Positions 42,403-51,066 of a stretch of 64,000 bases of DNA are shown in pieces (within the stretch, counting starts at the first letter, position 1; each line of letters starts with the position of its first letter). Source of the stretch: Bacillus timonensis (GTDB lineage: Bacteria; Bacillota; Bacilli; Bacillales; Bacillaceae_L). The stretch is taken from contig JAIVAN010000004.1 of the NCBI GenBank assembly GCA_020171895.1, positions 434,001 through 498,000 of the forward strand, written 5' to 3'. Below the pieces are notes generated by a model. That model was not told the DNA's origin. It did not search any database and worked only from the letters and a program-made list of their open reading frames with translations. The translations under genes and the position numbers were made by a program.

Positions 42403-43533
42403 ATGACCTACCTTACAGAAGACGTAAAAGAATATGTGTACAAAACCCAGCAACATCTACACACGATACCTGAGCCTGCGTTTCATGAAATCAAAACAGC
42501 CTCGTATATTGCCAACGAGTTAGAAGACATGGGCTATACCGTGAAAACAGGACTAGCAAATACAGGACTTACCGCATACAAAGTAGGAAAACAAAAGCAC
42601 CCTTGTGTCGCAATTCGAGCCGATATGGACTGCATTATTCATGAAAACAACGGCAAGGTGTTCTATCGCCATTCCTGTGGGCATGATGCGCACTCGAGTA
42701 TTGCATTAGGTGTGGCAAAAGCATTAGCAGACAAAATAGATGACATGAACGGGAGTATCAAATTCATTTTCCAGCCAGCAGAGGAAACGGGAGAAGGGGC
42801 AAAGGCGATGGTCGAAGCCGGGGTCCTTTCAAATGTTGACTATTTAATTGGTTACCATTTACGAATGGATGCAGAATGTCTCTTCGGAAAAATGTCGCCA
42901 TCACTTTATCATAGTGCTGGTTGTACCATCACTGGTGAAGTACAAGGTCAAACGGCCCACGGAGGTCGCCCTCATCTCGGAACAAACGCCATCGATATTC
43001 TGCATTCACTCATCACAAATATAAACACCATTCGTTCCAACCCACTCTCAGCCACCAACATCAAATTCACGAAACTCTCAGCCGGTGGAGGCTCACTGAA
43101 CGTCATTCCTGGAAAAGGCAGCTTCGGGATCGATGTCAGAAGTGCGAGTAATGAAGAGCTTGAGGCTTCAAAAGAAAAAATCAGACGAATCTTCGACCAA
43201 ACCGCCCAAATGTATCAAGCGAAGATCTCTTATGAAATGAGTGAAGGCGTCCCAGCACCAAGATACGATGAAAGGCTTGAAAAAATAGCGGAAAAGGCCA
43301 TCAGTAAAGTACTAGGGGCTGACAATCTCGAAGGGGCTATCTACACACCAGGTGGAGAGGACTTTCATTACTACACAAAGCTGACAGATGTGAAGGCTGT
43401 TTACATGGCCATCGGAGCCGAGGTATCACCAGGACTTCATGACCCGAATATGACGTTTAACAAAGAAGCGATGGTGAATGGGGCTAAGGTAGTTTGTGAG
43501 ATGGTTCGGGAGTTGCTTGGTAATGAGGGATAA
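42403..43533 (+). CDS. M20-family amidohydrolase, probable N-succinyl-L-amino-acid hydrolase
   Basis: A 376-residue zinc amidohydrolase of the AmhX/HipO type. Metal-binding segments are FYRHSCGHDAHSSIALG (HxCGHDAH) and FQPAEETGEGAKAM (catalytic Glu-Glu). The dimerisation lid contains TAHGGRPHLGTNAIDILHS, and the last ligand His is in SPGLHDPNMTF. In the racemase pathway it hydrolyses N-succinyl-L-amino acid, which makes D-to-L conversion irreversible. It is the last gene of the operon, directly followed by a terminator. Confidence 0.85.
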   Translation: MTYLTEDVKEYVYKTQQHLHTIPEPAFHEIKTASYIANELEDMGYTVKTGLANTGLTAYKVGKQKHPCVAIRADMDCIIHENNGKVFYRHSCGHDAHSSIALGVAKALADKIDDMNGSIKFIFQPAEETGEGAKAMVEAGVLSNVDYLIGYHLRMDAECLFGKMSPSLYHSAGCTITGEVQGQTAHGGRPHLGTNAIDILHSLITNINTIRSNPLSATNIKFTKLSAGGGSLNVIPGKGSFGIDVRSASNEELEASKEKIRRIFDQTAQMYQAKISYEMSEGVPAPRYDERLEKIAEKAISKVLGADNLEGAIYTPGGEDFHYYTKLTDVKAVYMAIGAEVSPGLHDPNMTFNKEAMVNGAKVVCEMVRELLGNEG

Positions 43534-43559
43534 AACAAAATCGATATTGTGTAGAAAAC

Positions 43560-43608
43560 ACAAAAAGGAGATGCAATTAGGAAACTAATTGGATCTCGTT
43601 TTTGTTTT
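43560..43608 (+). terminator. Terminator of the racemase operon
   Basis: A long stem, ACAAAAAGGAGATGCAATTA (from 43560) with the matching arm at 43585-43605, loop GAAA, then T-rich sequence. Confidence 0.85.
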
Positions 43609-43757
43609 CATCTATTAATGTTTATGCATTCCTTTTTTGGAGTGGAGGTTTTTTACATTTAATGTCGAATTAATTTCAAAACACTTTAACTAAATATGTT
43701 TTATAGTTACGTATTGTCACTATCTAACCGTCGTATACGTTATAGGGGGAAAATATA

Positions 43758-44297
43758 TTGAGAATCGAGCAAATCTTTGAATATGATATTGATGCTCAGT
43801 TAAAAATGAAGCTACAACAACTATTAATAGAATGTTTTACAGATGAATATCCAAAGACGAGAATTTATTTTAAGCAGATTCCTCATTTTAGGTTCTTAGT
43901 ATTTGATGATAATAATCAACTTGTTGGTCAAGTTGGCTTGGATTATAGAGTCATGAATTTAAATGGGAGACCTATAACAGTTATTGGTGTAATAGACTTA
44001 TGTGTTTCTAAAAATAATCGTTTTCAGGGAATAGGAACATTATTACTCAAAAAGATAGAGGGTTTCTGTGCAGGCAAATCAATTGATTTTATACTCTTGT
44101 TTGCAGATAACAAAAAGTTATACACAAATGCAGGATTTAAGTCTGTAAATAACGAGTGTAGATGGTTAAAAATAGACGATGAAAGTCAAACAACATATGG
44201 TATTGGAGACGAAAGAATACATGAACTTATGATTAAAGAAGTGGGTAAAATAAAATGGGAGGATGGCAAAGTAGATCTATTAGGATACCTTTATTAA
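43758..44297 (+). CDS. GNAT-family N-acetyltransferase
   Basis: A 179-residue GNAT with CoA loop NNRFQGIGTLLLKKIEGF after the strand IGVIDLCVSK. The C-terminal half (LFADNKKLYTNAGFKSVNNE) is typical of the AAC-like, single-domain type. The substrate is unknown. It starts with TTG after AGGGGGAAAAT and overlaps no neighbour; the next gene follows after 38 bases, so the two may be co-transcribed. Confidence 0.85.
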   Translation: MRIEQIFEYDIDAQLKMKLQQLLIECFTDEYPKTRIYFKQIPHFRFLVFDDNNQLVGQVGLDYRVMNLNGRPITVIGVIDLCVSKNNRFQGIGTLLLKKIEGFCAGKSIDFILLFADNKKLYTNAGFKSVNNECRWLKIDDESQTTYGIGDERIHELMIKEVGKIKWEDGKVDLLGYLY

Positions 44298-44335
44298 CTA
44301 ATGGGAACTTAATTTTATTTGAGGAGTTGTATAAT

Positions 44336-45004
44336 ATGGTTGAAAAAAAAGATACAGAAATAAAACGTTCTTCAAAAGCAGAAAACATTTTATCTCAGAT
44401 CAATAGTAAGACTAAGCTAGGCGATTTACGAAAAATCGCGAAGGACATTAAAAAAGATCACGAACTAGCAATGGAGCTTTGGTCAACAGAAGTGTTTTTG
44501 CCTAGGCTTTTAGCAATCTTAATTATGGACAAAAAACTTCTTTCACAAGATGAGCTAAATAAACTTGATCAGGATATGCAGACTCACACTTTTGATGAGC
44601 GAAATTACTTAATGGATTGGTTAATGGCTAATCAGCTCATGAAAGACAAGAAGAAAATTGCTTTAATGGAGTCGTGGGAAAATAGTCCTTCTGCTCTTCA
44701 AAGGCGAGCTTTCTGGTATTATCAAGGGCGATTGAGATGGACTGGACAAACACCACCTGATAACACCGTATACTTGCTATCTGTATTAGAAGCTAATATT
44801 ACGCAGGAAGAACCGGAAGTTCAATGGGCTATGAATTTTACTGCAGGCTGGATCGGCGTTTACGACGAAAAGAATCGTGAACGTTGTATAAAACTTGGTG
44901 AGAAAACGGGTCTTTACAAAGATGAAAAAGTATCAAAAGGATGTACTCCCAGCTATTTGCCGGAGTTCATTAGGATTGAAGTTAACAAACGACATAATCA
45001 TTAG
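44336..45004 (+). CDS. DNA alkylation repair (AlkD-like) protein
   Basis: A 222-residue all-helical protein of the AlkD/HEAT-like family, which removes bulky or cationic alkyl lesions from DNA. Characteristic are TKLGDLRKIAKDIKKDHELA, LWSTEVFLPRLLAILIMD and the helix pair NYLMDWLMANQLM and LQRRAFWYYQGRLRWTG. ATG 44336 follows GAGGAG; an earlier in-frame ATG lies inside the preceding GNAT gene. Length is typical. The active-site residues cannot be assigned with confidence. Confidence 0.75.
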   Translation: MVEKKDTEIKRSSKAENILSQINSKTKLGDLRKIAKDIKKDHELAMELWSTEVFLPRLLAILIMDKKLLSQDELNKLDQDMQTHTFDERNYLMDWLMANQLMKDKKKIALMESWENSPSALQRRAFWYYQGRLRWTGQTPPDNTVYLLSVLEANITQEEPEVQWAMNFTAGWIGVYDEKNRERCIKLGEKTGLYKDEKVSKGCTPSYLPEFIRIEVNKRHNH

Positions 45005-45071
45005 TCGCAACTTTAAGAAATGGATAAACAATGTTGGATTTGGAATAGTAAAGGTAGAAGGAGGACATGAG

Positions 45072-45263
45072 ATGAAGTCTATAATCTTAATACCTGCTAT
45101 GATATTATGTACTGTAGCCCACTATCTCTTTACAAGATATACACTAAAAAAGCAGAAGCAAGCGTCTTTAATTAGTGGGGTTATATTAACTATTTTAGGG
45201 ATCATCTATTCCACAATCCAAACTCAATACATAGTAAATCGATTACCTAAGCATACAAAATGA
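45072..45263 (+). CDS. Small membrane protein, hypothetical
   Basis: A 63-residue protein with two helices (IILIPAMILCTVAHYLF and ASLISGVILTILGIIYSTI) joined by a basic loop (TLKKQKQ). The ATG at 45072 follows AGAAGGAGGACATGAG. No family is recognised. The gap to the next gene (45264-45569) contains no clear feature beyond a possible weak hairpin. Confidence 0.55.
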   Translation: MKSIILIPAMILCTVAHYLFTRYTLKKQKQASLISGVILTILGIIYSTIQTQYIVNRLPKHTK

Positions 45264-45569
45264 TTAACTATTTTCCTTGCCTTCTGACTTGTTGTTGGTA
45301 GGCTTTTTTATTTTCTAATAAATAAGGTAGTCTTAATTGAGAAGAGTACTTAATTGAACAATGGTTGTATATTGTGTTAAAAAAGATAACCCTTATCACA
45401 GTAAATGCTGCAAGTAGAATGTAAGCAAACATTTATATAGTAATTCAATCTTTTAAAATAAGAAGTTAGAGGGAACAAACAGTGAAACCACCTGTTCTTT
45501 TAATCGTATAAAGAAATAGACGAACAAAAAGATGTTAGAGTGTTCAATAACTGCAGAAAGGAGAAGAAA

Positions 45570-45881
45570 ATGTACACTTCAATCATCATCATAGGATTAT
45601 TTATTGTTTTAGGAATCATTCTATTAAATGGTAAAGGTTCTTTCTTAATTGCAGGCTTCAACACATTGCCAAAAGAAGAAAAAGAAAAATATGATACCGT
45701 TTCGTTGTGTAAATTTATGGGGAAAATGATGTTTGCTCTTGCCTTTAGTATGTCTTTATGGGTCCTTGGCGAAGCACTAGACATCACGGCGCTCTTTATT
45801 AGTGGATTGATTTTATTTATAGGTATTATATTATTCAGCGTTATTTATAGTAATACGGGGAATAGGTTTAAAAAGAAGTAG
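45570..45881 (+). CDS. DUF3784-family membrane protein
   Basis: A 103-residue membrane protein with three helices. The segment NGKGSFLIAGFNTLPKEEKE, followed by KYDTVSLCKFMGK, is the DUF3784 signature (GxGxxLIAGxNTxxxxEKxKYD). Function unknown; the family is widespread in Firmicutes. The ATG follows AAAGGAGAAGAA. It ends at a bidirectional terminator. Confidence 0.85.
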   Translation: MYTSIIIIGLFIVLGIILLNGKGSFLIAGFNTLPKEEKEKYDTVSLCKFMGKMMFALAFSMSLWVLGEALDITALFISGLILFIGIILFSVIYSNTGNRFKKK

Positions 45882-45918
45882 AGTTTCTGGTGCGTTTAAA
45901 GCATCTTGATATAATAGA

Positions 45919-45950
45919 AAAAAGCTTAAGGATTATCCTTAAGCTTTTTC
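45919..45950. terminator. Bidirectional terminator
   Basis: AAAAAGCTTAAGGA (45919-45932) with TCCTTAAGCTTTTT (45936-45949), between converging genes. Confidence 0.9.
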
Positions 45951-46774
45951 TAATTACCCCAAAAAGTAAAGTCACTAGCCAAACCAATCAAATAATCGGT
46001 AAACGACTCTTGAGGCAGTAAATACTCATTCCCAATAAATAAGCTATCAAATGCGACGTCTGTCGTGACACCGTAGCCACCACCGCCGCCAACCCATATC
46101 GATCCTAACCATACTTCTTGGAGAGGGAAGGTTTCTCCTAACCATGGTTGAGTGATGATTTTTTCATCGTTTAAGTAAACAGTTGCTTCATTCGAAGTTC
46201 CATTAACAAAAACATAGATTTCTTCCCATTGGTCCGGTTGGATTGTTGCATCATCTGAGTATGTAGGTTTTGCATTAAAATCATTTGAAAGGCCGATTTC
46301 ATAATTGTTATTCACAACAATCGAAAGTGGACCTGTTGGAAAGTAAAGCGTTGCTAATGTCATCGATGATTCAGTAAACGATCGAACACGAGTCGTAACC
46401 TTGAAAACAAATGATTCAGGTGGACTTTCCTCCGTTGAAAACTCCGTCATCATATTAGGACTAAAATAGTTCTGTCGGGATAGTTTCATAATACCATTTA
46501 GTTCATGGTACTCACTTAACCACTTTGCATCGGTTAAAACCCATTCATTGTTGGCACTATCAAATTCAGTAGAGTAATAGATTTCTGTAGGTGTACTTGC
46601 AGTTAATGATTTTTGGTAGGAGTAAACAGGATAGAGAAAACCGATAAAAACCATTAATGTCAGAATGCGAAAAAAGTTTCGCTGAATTTTTTTCTTCTTC
46701 TTCGTAGGCTTTTTTGAGTTTCGTCTAGGTGGGAGTGGTGTGTTCGAGAGGTCTAGGTTGTTATATGGTTCCAC
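45950..46774 (-). CDS. Membrane-anchored lectin-like (concanavalin-fold) protein
   Basis: A 274-residue protein. A basic cytoplasmic N-terminus (RRNSKKPTKKKKKIQRNFF) precedes one membrane helix (residues about 35-51). The extracellular part looks like a beta-jellyroll of the LamG or concanavalin class: TEFSTEESPPESFVFKVTTR, WEEIYVFVNGTSNEATVYLN and VWLGSIWVGGGGGYGVTTDV. No catalytic motif. It follows the small secreted gene on the same strand after 14 bases and likely acts at the cell surface with it. Confidence 0.65.
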   Translation of the reverse strand: MEPYNNLDLSNTPLPPRRNSKKPTKKKKKIQRNFFRILTLMVFIGFLYPVYSYQKSLTASTPTEIYYSTEFDSANNEWVLTDAKWLSEYHELNGIMKLSRQNYFSPNMMTEFSTEESPPESFVFKVTTRVRSFTESSMTLATLYFPTGPLSIVVNNNYEIGLSNDFNAKPTYSDDATIQPDQWEEIYVFVNGTSNEATVYLNDEKIITQPWLGETFPLQEVWLGSIWVGGGGGYGVTTDVAFDSLFIGNEYLLPQESFTDYLIGLASDFTFWGN

Positions 46775-46788
46775 TTTTAGTCTCCTTT

Positions 46789-47187
46789 TTAGTTAGTACT
46801 TGATTCTACTGTAACAACGATTCGATATGCAGCTGTTAGATCTGCTACATCAATTACGGGTGTTGCTTTTGCAGTTCTTGTACTAGTGACAGTTGCTGCT
46901 TGTGAAGTAAGTTCTACGAGTTTAGTTGAAGAACCATTATATACTTTTACGGTATATGACAATGTTGATATATCCTTTGTTGTGGCAAACTCTAAGTTTA
47001 GGTATAGCTTATCAGCTGCTTCATCATAACCTGCTACTTCAACTAAAGATGCATACGCTTCACCAGTCACAAATCGTGTCGTATCTCCTTCAACAGTTAC
47101 ATCCCCTTCTGCATAAACGTGACTAATGGAAAACAAAAGTGTAGCCGTCAAAACATACATACCAACCTTAAATAGTTTTTTCATCAT
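46789..47187 (-). CDS. Small secreted protein with unnamed C-terminal domain
   Basis: A 132-residue secreted protein. The signal peptide (residues 1-26) ends HVYA. The mature part is essentially one domain of about 100 residues running from VEGDTTRFVTGEAYASLVEV through DKLYLNLEFATTKDI and SYTVKVYNGSS to AYRIVVTVESSTN. The same pattern closes the lamin-tail protein encoded upstream, so the two are paralogous at this domain. Beta-rich, with no Cys. The minus-strand TTAGGAGGTTTGACCT site decides ATG 47187. A GlnR/TnrA-like palindrome lies about 130 bases upstream. Confidence 0.7.
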   Translation of the reverse strand: MMKKLFKVGMYVLTATLLFSISHVYAEGDVTVEGDTTRFVTGEAYASLVEVAGYDEAADKLYLNLEFATTKDISTLSYTVKVYNGSSTKLVELTSQAATVTSTRTAKATPVIDVADLTAAYRIVVTVESSTN

Positions 47188-47314
47188 AGGTCAAACCTCC
47201 TAATGGTTTAATAGTCTAAAAATTCCGTATTCCACTTATCAGTATATAGAAAATGTTGGGAGAAAGGAAGAGTTTATTTGATATTCTTTTACAAAAAACC
47301 TCTTTAAATTACAA

Positions 47315-47341
47315 AACTTTGTAACAAATTGTTACAAAGTT
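47315..47341. promoter_or_regulatory. Perfect palindrome, GlnR/TnrA-box-like
   Basis: AACTTTGTAACA-AAT-TGTTACAAAGTT is a perfect 12-bp inverted repeat. Within it, TGTAACAAATTGTTACA (47320-47336) fits the nitrogen-regulator core TGTNA-N7-TNACA. It lies in the 205-bp gap between the lamin-tail gene and the small secreted gene, on the upstream side of the latter. Confidence 0.5.
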
Positions 47342-47392
47342 CGGATTTGTGATAGTTCTGTTCGACTAGAACAAAAGTCACGGGTTTTAATT

Positions 47393-48619
47393 TTAATTAA
47401 GGTCAACACTTTCAACAACGACTACAATTCGATATGCTGCTGGTAGTCCTTGGGATAAAGAAACTTGGATATTTTTTAACTGGACTTCAGAAGCTCCAGC
47501 TTGAGCAGTCTCTGAGTAAGGAGATGAAAGGTTTCCAAACTCTCCGATTGTATTACTGTTTCCATCATATATTTTGATTACATAATGAAAGGTAGCAGTT
47601 TTCCCTGTGACATCTAAATTTGTTCGTAATGTCGAATTTAAATATAGAATTCTATCTCTAGAATTGTATCCCGTCATCTCGATTAAAGTAGGGTAGGAAG
47701 TTCCCGTTGTAACATAATTTTGTACACCTTCTAACTCTTCATTCGAAGAAACAGGAATTTTGTTAGAAGTTATGTTTCCGTTTCCAACAAGGCCAGCATC
47801 AAGTACAGTGATATTAAAATCAATGTAGTCTTGATCAAAATCTGTACCATCATGGTCTAAAGTAACATGCACTGTGTAATCGTTAAAGCGTTCAATACTT
47901 CTTATCGTTGTTCCTGGTGGAGGGTTATTTAATTGTATATGTGAGGAAGTGATACTGGTTGAGTATGTATCAGCTTGTAAGTTCAATGCAATCACATTTC
48001 CATTTAATGTTATCTCTGTCAGACTTTTCGGTGAGGCAATGATCCTACGAAATGAAACCGAGTTTATTTCTTTTGGCGTACCTTTTCCTCCGTTATAAAC
48101 AAGTGTCGAAGACCCCCAGTTCGAGGAAACTGTTCCATCAACCGTGCTGTCCTTTCGTTCCATCGTTATTTTCTCGTAGTAGTCTCCAGCATACCAAGCG
48201 TTAACAACATCAATGGTTGTTCCATAAGAATCTCTTAAATAAAGGGTTTCACCTCCGTTATCCAAAAGATGACTATTATAGATTTTGTCAGCAGGAATTC
48301 CTGGTACTGTATTATCATCTATGCGTTCTATCAAATAGTATCCATTTGGTGGAATTGTTCCACTTAAAAATATTTGAGGTTGACGATTATGTGACTCTAG
48401 CACCCAACCATTTAATGATATTGGAGAAGATGTATTGTTATATAGTTCAATCCACTCATCATTATAATCAACCGTTGTCCCCATCCAAGCAATTTCATTA
48501 ATAACAACTGCTTTGTATGCTGCAGCTTGTCCTTTCTCAATCGTAATGGGTTGGAAAAGTCCTACAACAAACAACAAAAAGAGCAGAAGAAACGTCAGCC
48601 AAATCTTTATCGTCTTCAT
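47393..48619 (-). CDS. Secreted lamin-tail domain protein
   Basis: A 408-residue secreted protein. The signal peptide (about 1-33) is followed by a lamin-tail domain (VVINEIAWMGTTVDYNDEWI, then ELYNNTSSPISLNGWVL; about 36-140), a middle beta region of about 150 residues (ITLNGNVIALNLQADTYSTS), and a C-terminal domain of about 105 residues shared with the small secreted protein downstream (YVTTGTSYPTLIEMTGYNSR ... AYRIVVVVESVDLN). Lamin-tail domains occur in secreted nucleases and surface proteins of bacteria. No nuclease motif is seen here. An adhesin or surface-structure role is possible. Confidence 0.75.
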   Translation of the reverse strand: MKTIKIWLTFLLLFLLFVVGLFQPITIEKGQAAAYKAVVINEIAWMGTTVDYNDEWIELYNNTSSPISLNGWVLESHNRQPQIFLSGTIPPNGYYLIERIDDNTVPGIPADKIYNSHLLDNGGETLYLRDSYGTTIDVVNAWYAGDYYEKITMERKDSTVDGTVSSNWGSSTLVYNGGKGTPKEINSVSFRRIIASPKSLTEITLNGNVIALNLQADTYSTSITSSHIQLNNPPPGTTIRSIERFNDYTVHVTLDHDGTDFDQDYIDFNITVLDAGLVGNGNITSNKIPVSSNEELEGVQNYVTTGTSYPTLIEMTGYNSRDRILYLNSTLRTNLDVTGKTATFHYVIKIYDGNSNTIGEFGNLSSPYSETAQAGASEVQLKNIQVSLSQGLPAAYRIVVVVESVDLN

Positions 48620-48974
48620 CCTGTACCCCCCTCATAAAAACATCTACCATCTATTGAATTGCCTTAGAATTTACGAATTTAGAATTTTCTACTATTTCAC
48701 GAATTAAGTATACCACGCCAAGCTACAATTAATTGCTTCAAATGTCATTTTTCAACAAAAAACTCCCTATTTTGTCCAAAATATTAACATGAAGAAATAG
48801 GAAAGTTCCTAAGGGAAACTAGCTTGGGAGATTAAGAGGTTTTATTATTTAAAGGTTCAATTAGATGAATTTATTTTTCACATGGGAGACTAATATGTAA
48901 TGGGACCATGAAGAATATAGAAATTACCTTGATTTTTACGTTTATAGAATGTTGGCATATAAGTAATTCATACG

Positions 48975-49103
48975 TGTTAACCGAAGTGGAAGGACCGAGA
49001 CTCCTGCGGGAATTGCGCTGGACTGGAGACCCCACAGGCAGAAGGCGAGGAGGCTCCAGGAGCGCCCCGCGGAAAGCGAGAGTCCTGTAACGAAGGTTAA
49101 CAC
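48975..49103. repeat. GC-rich Bacillaceae intergenic repeat (copy 2)
   Basis: The element is bounded by a perfect 9-bp inverted repeat, GTGTTAACC (48975-48983) and GGTTAACAC (49095-49103). The core GACTCCTGCGGGA, GAGACCCCACAGG, GAGGAGGCTCC and CCCGCGGAAAGCGAG is the reverse complement of the element at 9961-10203. The rest of 48620-49184 is AT-rich, without a gene. Confidence 0.8.
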
Positions 49104-49184
49104 CCTCTATATAGAGTCGTACTTTCGTATTTTCAGGTACCCAACAAAAAAAGACAAAGCTAAACGACTAAAAATCTAGTCCCT

Positions 49185-49421
49185 TTACTCTGTCCCTTTT
49201 GAATAAACTTCTTCCCCATCCTTTTTACTACCCTTCATAATAAAATACAGGAACAATGCCATCACCGGAACTGCTAACAACAAACCGAGAATCACACCAG
49301 AAACCGCACAGGCAAAAAAACCTCCAATGGCCAAGCCGATCCTTTGCTTAACCGCTCCAACAACTGCAGGAACAATTCCACAAAGTATGCCAACTATTAA
49401 ACCGATAATAATTAGCTCCAT
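49185..49421 (-). CDS. Small membrane protein, hypothetical
   Basis: A 78-residue protein with two or three Gly-rich helices (MELIIIGLIVGILCGIVPAV, then GLAIGGFFACAVSGVILGLL) and a charged C-terminus (KGSKKDGEEVYSKG). Minus-strand AAAGGAGGGATGAC precedes the ATG. No family recognised; resembles the glycine-rich TM proteins that are often called YqaE- or DUF-like, without a clear match. Confidence 0.6.
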   Translation of the reverse strand: MELIIIGLIVGILCGIVPAVVGAVKQRIGLAIGGFFACAVSGVILGLLLAVPVMALFLYFIMKGSKKDGEEVYSKGTE

Positions 49422-49590
49422 GTCATCCCTCCTTTTTCTAATGAGTATTCAGATGACAAATCAAAAAGACCGTTTTATTGTCGATTTTAAAAGAAGGAAA
49501 AGCCATCAATCCCTTTTGATGGGGAAAGTGAGCATAAATTACGTTCTCCCTAATACATATTAATGAACTACATTCACAAGGGGGGATTCC

Positions 49591-50520
49591 ATGACGAGGT
49601 CTAAAAAGATTTTTGTTGGCAATTACAAAGGCGGCGTAGGAAAGACAACGAGCATTTATCAAATTGCTTTACATATGGTGGAATCAGGAAAACGTGTCTT
49701 ACTTATTGACCTAGACCCACAATGCTCACTTAGTGAGATTTGCTTATCACGTCTAAAGATGAATTTACAAGATCTACAGCCGAATGAATCGTTAAACTAT
49801 GTGTACGACATGTGGTATGAAGTGAAGCAATTTCCAAATCTTCACGTGCAAATTGATAAAAAAACATTAATTAAACAAACAGATGACGGTGTCCATTTCA
49901 TTCCTTCCAATATGTTTTATCCGAACGGTGGACTAGATGATTTAGCTACGAAACTAAGAGATGATTTTTATGACCTACTACCACTTCAGCAATTCTTCCA
50001 ATCTAGTCAAATTGAAGGTGACTTTGATTACATTCTGTTTGATTGTCCTCCAAGCAACAATATGATTACACAAGGTGCTTTTCTTTTATCCGATTACTAT
50101 TTAATTCCAACCATTATCCAAACGATGAGTGTTCGTGGTGTCGTTCATTACGTTCGAACGGTAGAGTCGATTTATGCTACGAAATGTGAACAAGGCAACC
50201 ATTCAACCGTCGCAAAGCTTCTGTTTGGTGCAAAGCCTGAATTATTAGGAGTGTTTGAAACGTTGAAAAAACGTGGTGTGAATAATGATACCGTGATGAA
50301 TGAACTACATGCAGATTTAGAAAAATCAAAGGTAAAATCGAAGCTATCGACAGCTACTGAGGAGAAATTCCTGTTTGATACGATCATTTATAATTACGAA
50401 AACATCGCGAGGCTAACAGCAGACGGTTTAAAGTGCTCAGAGTACGTAGAGCTGACAAATGAAATCTTGGTTTGTATGGGTGATAAACCGATTCGAAAAT
50501 ACGCTGTTTTAGGAGACTGA
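49591..50520 (+). CDS. ParA-family (MinD/Soj-like) ATPase
   Basis: A 309-residue deviant-Walker ATPase. The N-terminus reads VGNYKGGVGKTTSIYQIALH (Walker A with the signature Lys), followed by VLLIDLDPQCSLSE (A') and YILFDCPPSNNMITQG (Walker B). The C-terminal third has a helical region with FGAKPELLGVFETLKKRGVN. Such ATPases pattern DNA or large complexes on the nucleoid. This one is not at oriC and has no ParB next to it, but a small basic gene follows after two bases. A plasmid or integrative-element origin is possible. Confidence 0.8.
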   Translation: MTRSKKIFVGNYKGGVGKTTSIYQIALHMVESGKRVLLIDLDPQCSLSEICLSRLKMNLQDLQPNESLNYVYDMWYEVKQFPNLHVQIDKKTLIKQTDDGVHFIPSNMFYPNGGLDDLATKLRDDFYDLLPLQQFFQSSQIEGDFDYILFDCPPSNNMITQGAFLLSDYYLIPTIIQTMSVRGVVHYVRTVESIYATKCEQGNHSTVAKLLFGAKPELLGVFETLKKRGVNNDTVMNELHADLEKSKVKSKLSTATEEKFLFDTIIYNYENIARLTADGLKCSEYVELTNEILVCMGDKPIRKYAVLGD

Positions 50521-50522
50521 AC

Positions 50523-51041
50523 ATGACAAAGGCGAAATGGGATGAAATCGCACAACATTTAAACCAATTGAAGAACATTTACGTTTCGATTGGTGAAAGT
50601 AAGTTTCAAAAAGAGTTAACTCGTTTAGTGGAGTTGATTGAGTTTGTGCAACAGAGGGAAGGGGAGAAGCAATTAGACTCTCCAAAAAAGAAGGCGCCAA
50701 CAGCACTTAAAGAAAAGAAGAAACAAACGGCATCAAAAGCGAAGAAAAGTGCATTTGAATTTGCCGTAAACACCATCCAAGCTAAAAGCTACAAGGAATT
50801 AAAAGGGACGAAGCTTAATTATGAAGAAGTAAACACGAGTGAAGATGTGATTGCGTTTGTCATGAACTATGAAGATAAAGCGCTGTTAAAGATGACGACA
50901 GTTCTTGATTTGAAACTTCTTTATTGGAAATTAACGGGTGATGAAAAAGAATTGAAACAGAAAAAAGAGCATTTACTTCAAACGATCAGGCGCAATATTC
51001 GTGCTCGGAATAGAGGTGAAGCATTTGCGAAGATCATGTAA
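50523..51041 (+). CDS. Basic protein coupled to ParA
   Basis: A 172-residue protein. A helical N-terminus (AQHLNQLKNIYVSIGESKF) is followed by a Lys/Ala-rich linker (KKKAPTALKEKKKQTASKAK; about 58-80) and a helical C-terminal domain (FEFAVNTIQAKSYKELKG, KEHLLQTIRRNIRARNRGE). No ParB or HTH motif is obvious. The start lies two bases after the parA stop, with a GGAGA site inside it. It is likely the functional partner of the ParA, perhaps linking it to DNA through the basic linker. Confidence 0.65.
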   Translation: MTKAKWDEIAQHLNQLKNIYVSIGESKFQKELTRLVELIEFVQQREGEKQLDSPKKKAPTALKEKKKQTASKAKKSAFEFAVNTIQAKSYKELKGTKLNYEEVNTSEDVIAFVMNYEDKALLKMTTVLDLKLLYWKLTGDEKELKQKKEHLLQTIRRNIRARNRGEAFAKIM

Positions 51042-51066
51042 AAAATGGAAGGTACCATATCATTTA

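Noticed and set aside
48908-49090. 60-codon open frame across the GC-rich repeat
   Set aside because: The translation follows the repeat sequence (proline/arginine-rich) and lacks a ribosome-binding site; the same core appears elsewhere as non-coding DNA.
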